Positions 5,562 to 6,023 of a stretch of DNA of 6,023 nucleotides are shown piece by piece. Where the stretch lies: contig JAAVAA010000074.1 in the NCBI GenBank assembly GCA_014804285.1, forward strand, positions 14,301 through 20,323, written 5' to 3'. This DNA is from Lachnospiraceae bacterium (GTDB lineage Bacteria > Bacillota > Clostridia > Lachnospirales > Lachnospiraceae). How positions within the stretch are numbered: the first letter of the stretch is position 1; each line of letters begins with the position of its first letter. The position numbers were made by a program, and so were the translations under genes. Below the pieces are notes generated by a model. That model saw only the letters and a program-made list of their open reading frames with translations, did not search any database and was not told where the DNA came from.

Positions 5562-6023
5562 TTAACTTCTGATCTGTGCCTCCACAAGCCTTGCTCCGCA
5601 ATAAATTTCACGAAGCTTGGGTTTCTCGATCTTCCCGGTAGGATTTCTCGGAATATCCGCAAAAACTACTTTATGGGGACGTTTATATCTGGGAAGCTTC
5701 AGGCAGAAATTCATAATTTCTTCTTCTGTACACTCTGCCTCGGGCTTTAGCTCAATTACCGCAAGCGTTGTTTCTCCCAGACGCTTATCGGGAATACCGA
5801 TCACTGCTACGTCATGCACTGCTTTATGATTACGGATAAAGTCCTCGATCTGTACCGGATAGATATTTTCACCGCCGCTGATAATTACATCCTTTTTCCG
5901 GTCTACCAGGAAAATAAATCCGTCTTCATCTTCCATTGCCATATCCCCGGTATACAGCCATCCGTCAGGTGAAAGGACTTCTGCGGTAGCCTGCTCGTCA
6001 TTGTAATAACAAGTCATGACACC
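5562..6023 (-). CDS. Acyl-CoA synthetase / AMP-binding enzyme, C-terminal fragment
   Basis: The frame is open to the right edge of the window, so only the last 153 or so codons are seen; the ATG at 6017 is internal (it lies in the GVMTCYYN stretch matching the family's NVMxGYYN). The fragment is the end of the adenylation core plus the mobile C-terminal domain of a class I adenylate-forming enzyme. Counting from that methionine, GWLYTGD is at 19-25, the hinge and A8 loop DRKKDVIISGGENIYP at 39-54, and NPTGK at 125-129 carries the catalytic lysine K129. It would activate a carboxylic acid with ATP to an acyl-adenylate and then a CoA thioester. GGENIYP resembles medium/long-chain, carnitine-type and 4-coumarate-type ligases; the substrate pocket lies outside the window, so specificity cannot be called. 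It sits directly upstream of the sodium symporter, suggesting import followed by CoA activation. Confidence 0.93.
   Translation of the reverse strand, partial: GVMTCYYNDEQATAEVLSPDGWLYTGDMAMEDEDGFIFLVDRKKDVIISGGENIYPVQIEDFIRNHKAVHDVAVIGIPDKRLGETTLAVIELKPEAECTEEEIMNFCLKLPRYKRPHKVVFADIPRNPTGKIEKPKLREIYCGARLVEAQIRS

Overview
The window looks like the chromosome of a low-to-moderate-GC Bacillota, most likely a clostridium of the Lachnospiraceae type. The evidence is the gene order rho - rpmE - DUF1385 on the minus strand, a Rho protein with a long charged N-terminal insertion, strong AGGAG-type ribosome binding sites and clear housekeeping sigma promoters. The genus is an inference from protein style and gene order; no rRNA or other taxonomic marker is present.

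Layout. Positions 1-2414 (minus strand) hold a conserved information-processing block: transcription termination factor Rho, ribosomal protein bL31 (rpmE), and the first 49 codons of a DUF1385 (YqhQ-like) membrane protein that runs off the left edge. Between rho and rpmE lie about 340 bases with no gene. They contain a near-consensus promoter (681-709) followed by an approximately 196-nt leader that can fold into at least five consecutive hairpins. The plus-strand mismatches in four of these stems become G.U pairs only in the minus-strand RNA. This leader is the most interesting non-coding element here and is a good candidate for an L31-type autoregulatory leader.

Positions 2400-2560 are a compact divergent control region. 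The -10 box of the rho promoter coincides with that of a plus-strand promoter candidate for a MATE-family multidrug/metabolite exporter (to 3846). The MATE reading frame encodes a full N-terminal half-repeat upstream of its first usable start, but has no start codon there, so the 5' end is either damaged or mis-sequenced.

Positions 3821-3967 separate converging genes. A 12-bp hairpin overlaps the last MATE codons and is followed by a U-tract only on the minus strand, so it mainly ends the transporter operon on that strand. Two small imperfect tandem repeats lie next to it. Positions 3951-6023 (minus strand) hold a sodium:solute symporter downstream of the C-terminal part of an acyl-CoA synthetase (AMP-forming) that continues off the right edge. 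The pair looks like an uptake-and-activation operon for a carboxylic acid, but the substrate cannot be read from the sequence.

No rRNA, tRNA, CRISPR array, insertion sequence or phage gene is visible. The genes are ordinary families; the novelty, if any, lies in the rpmE leader and the defective MATE start.
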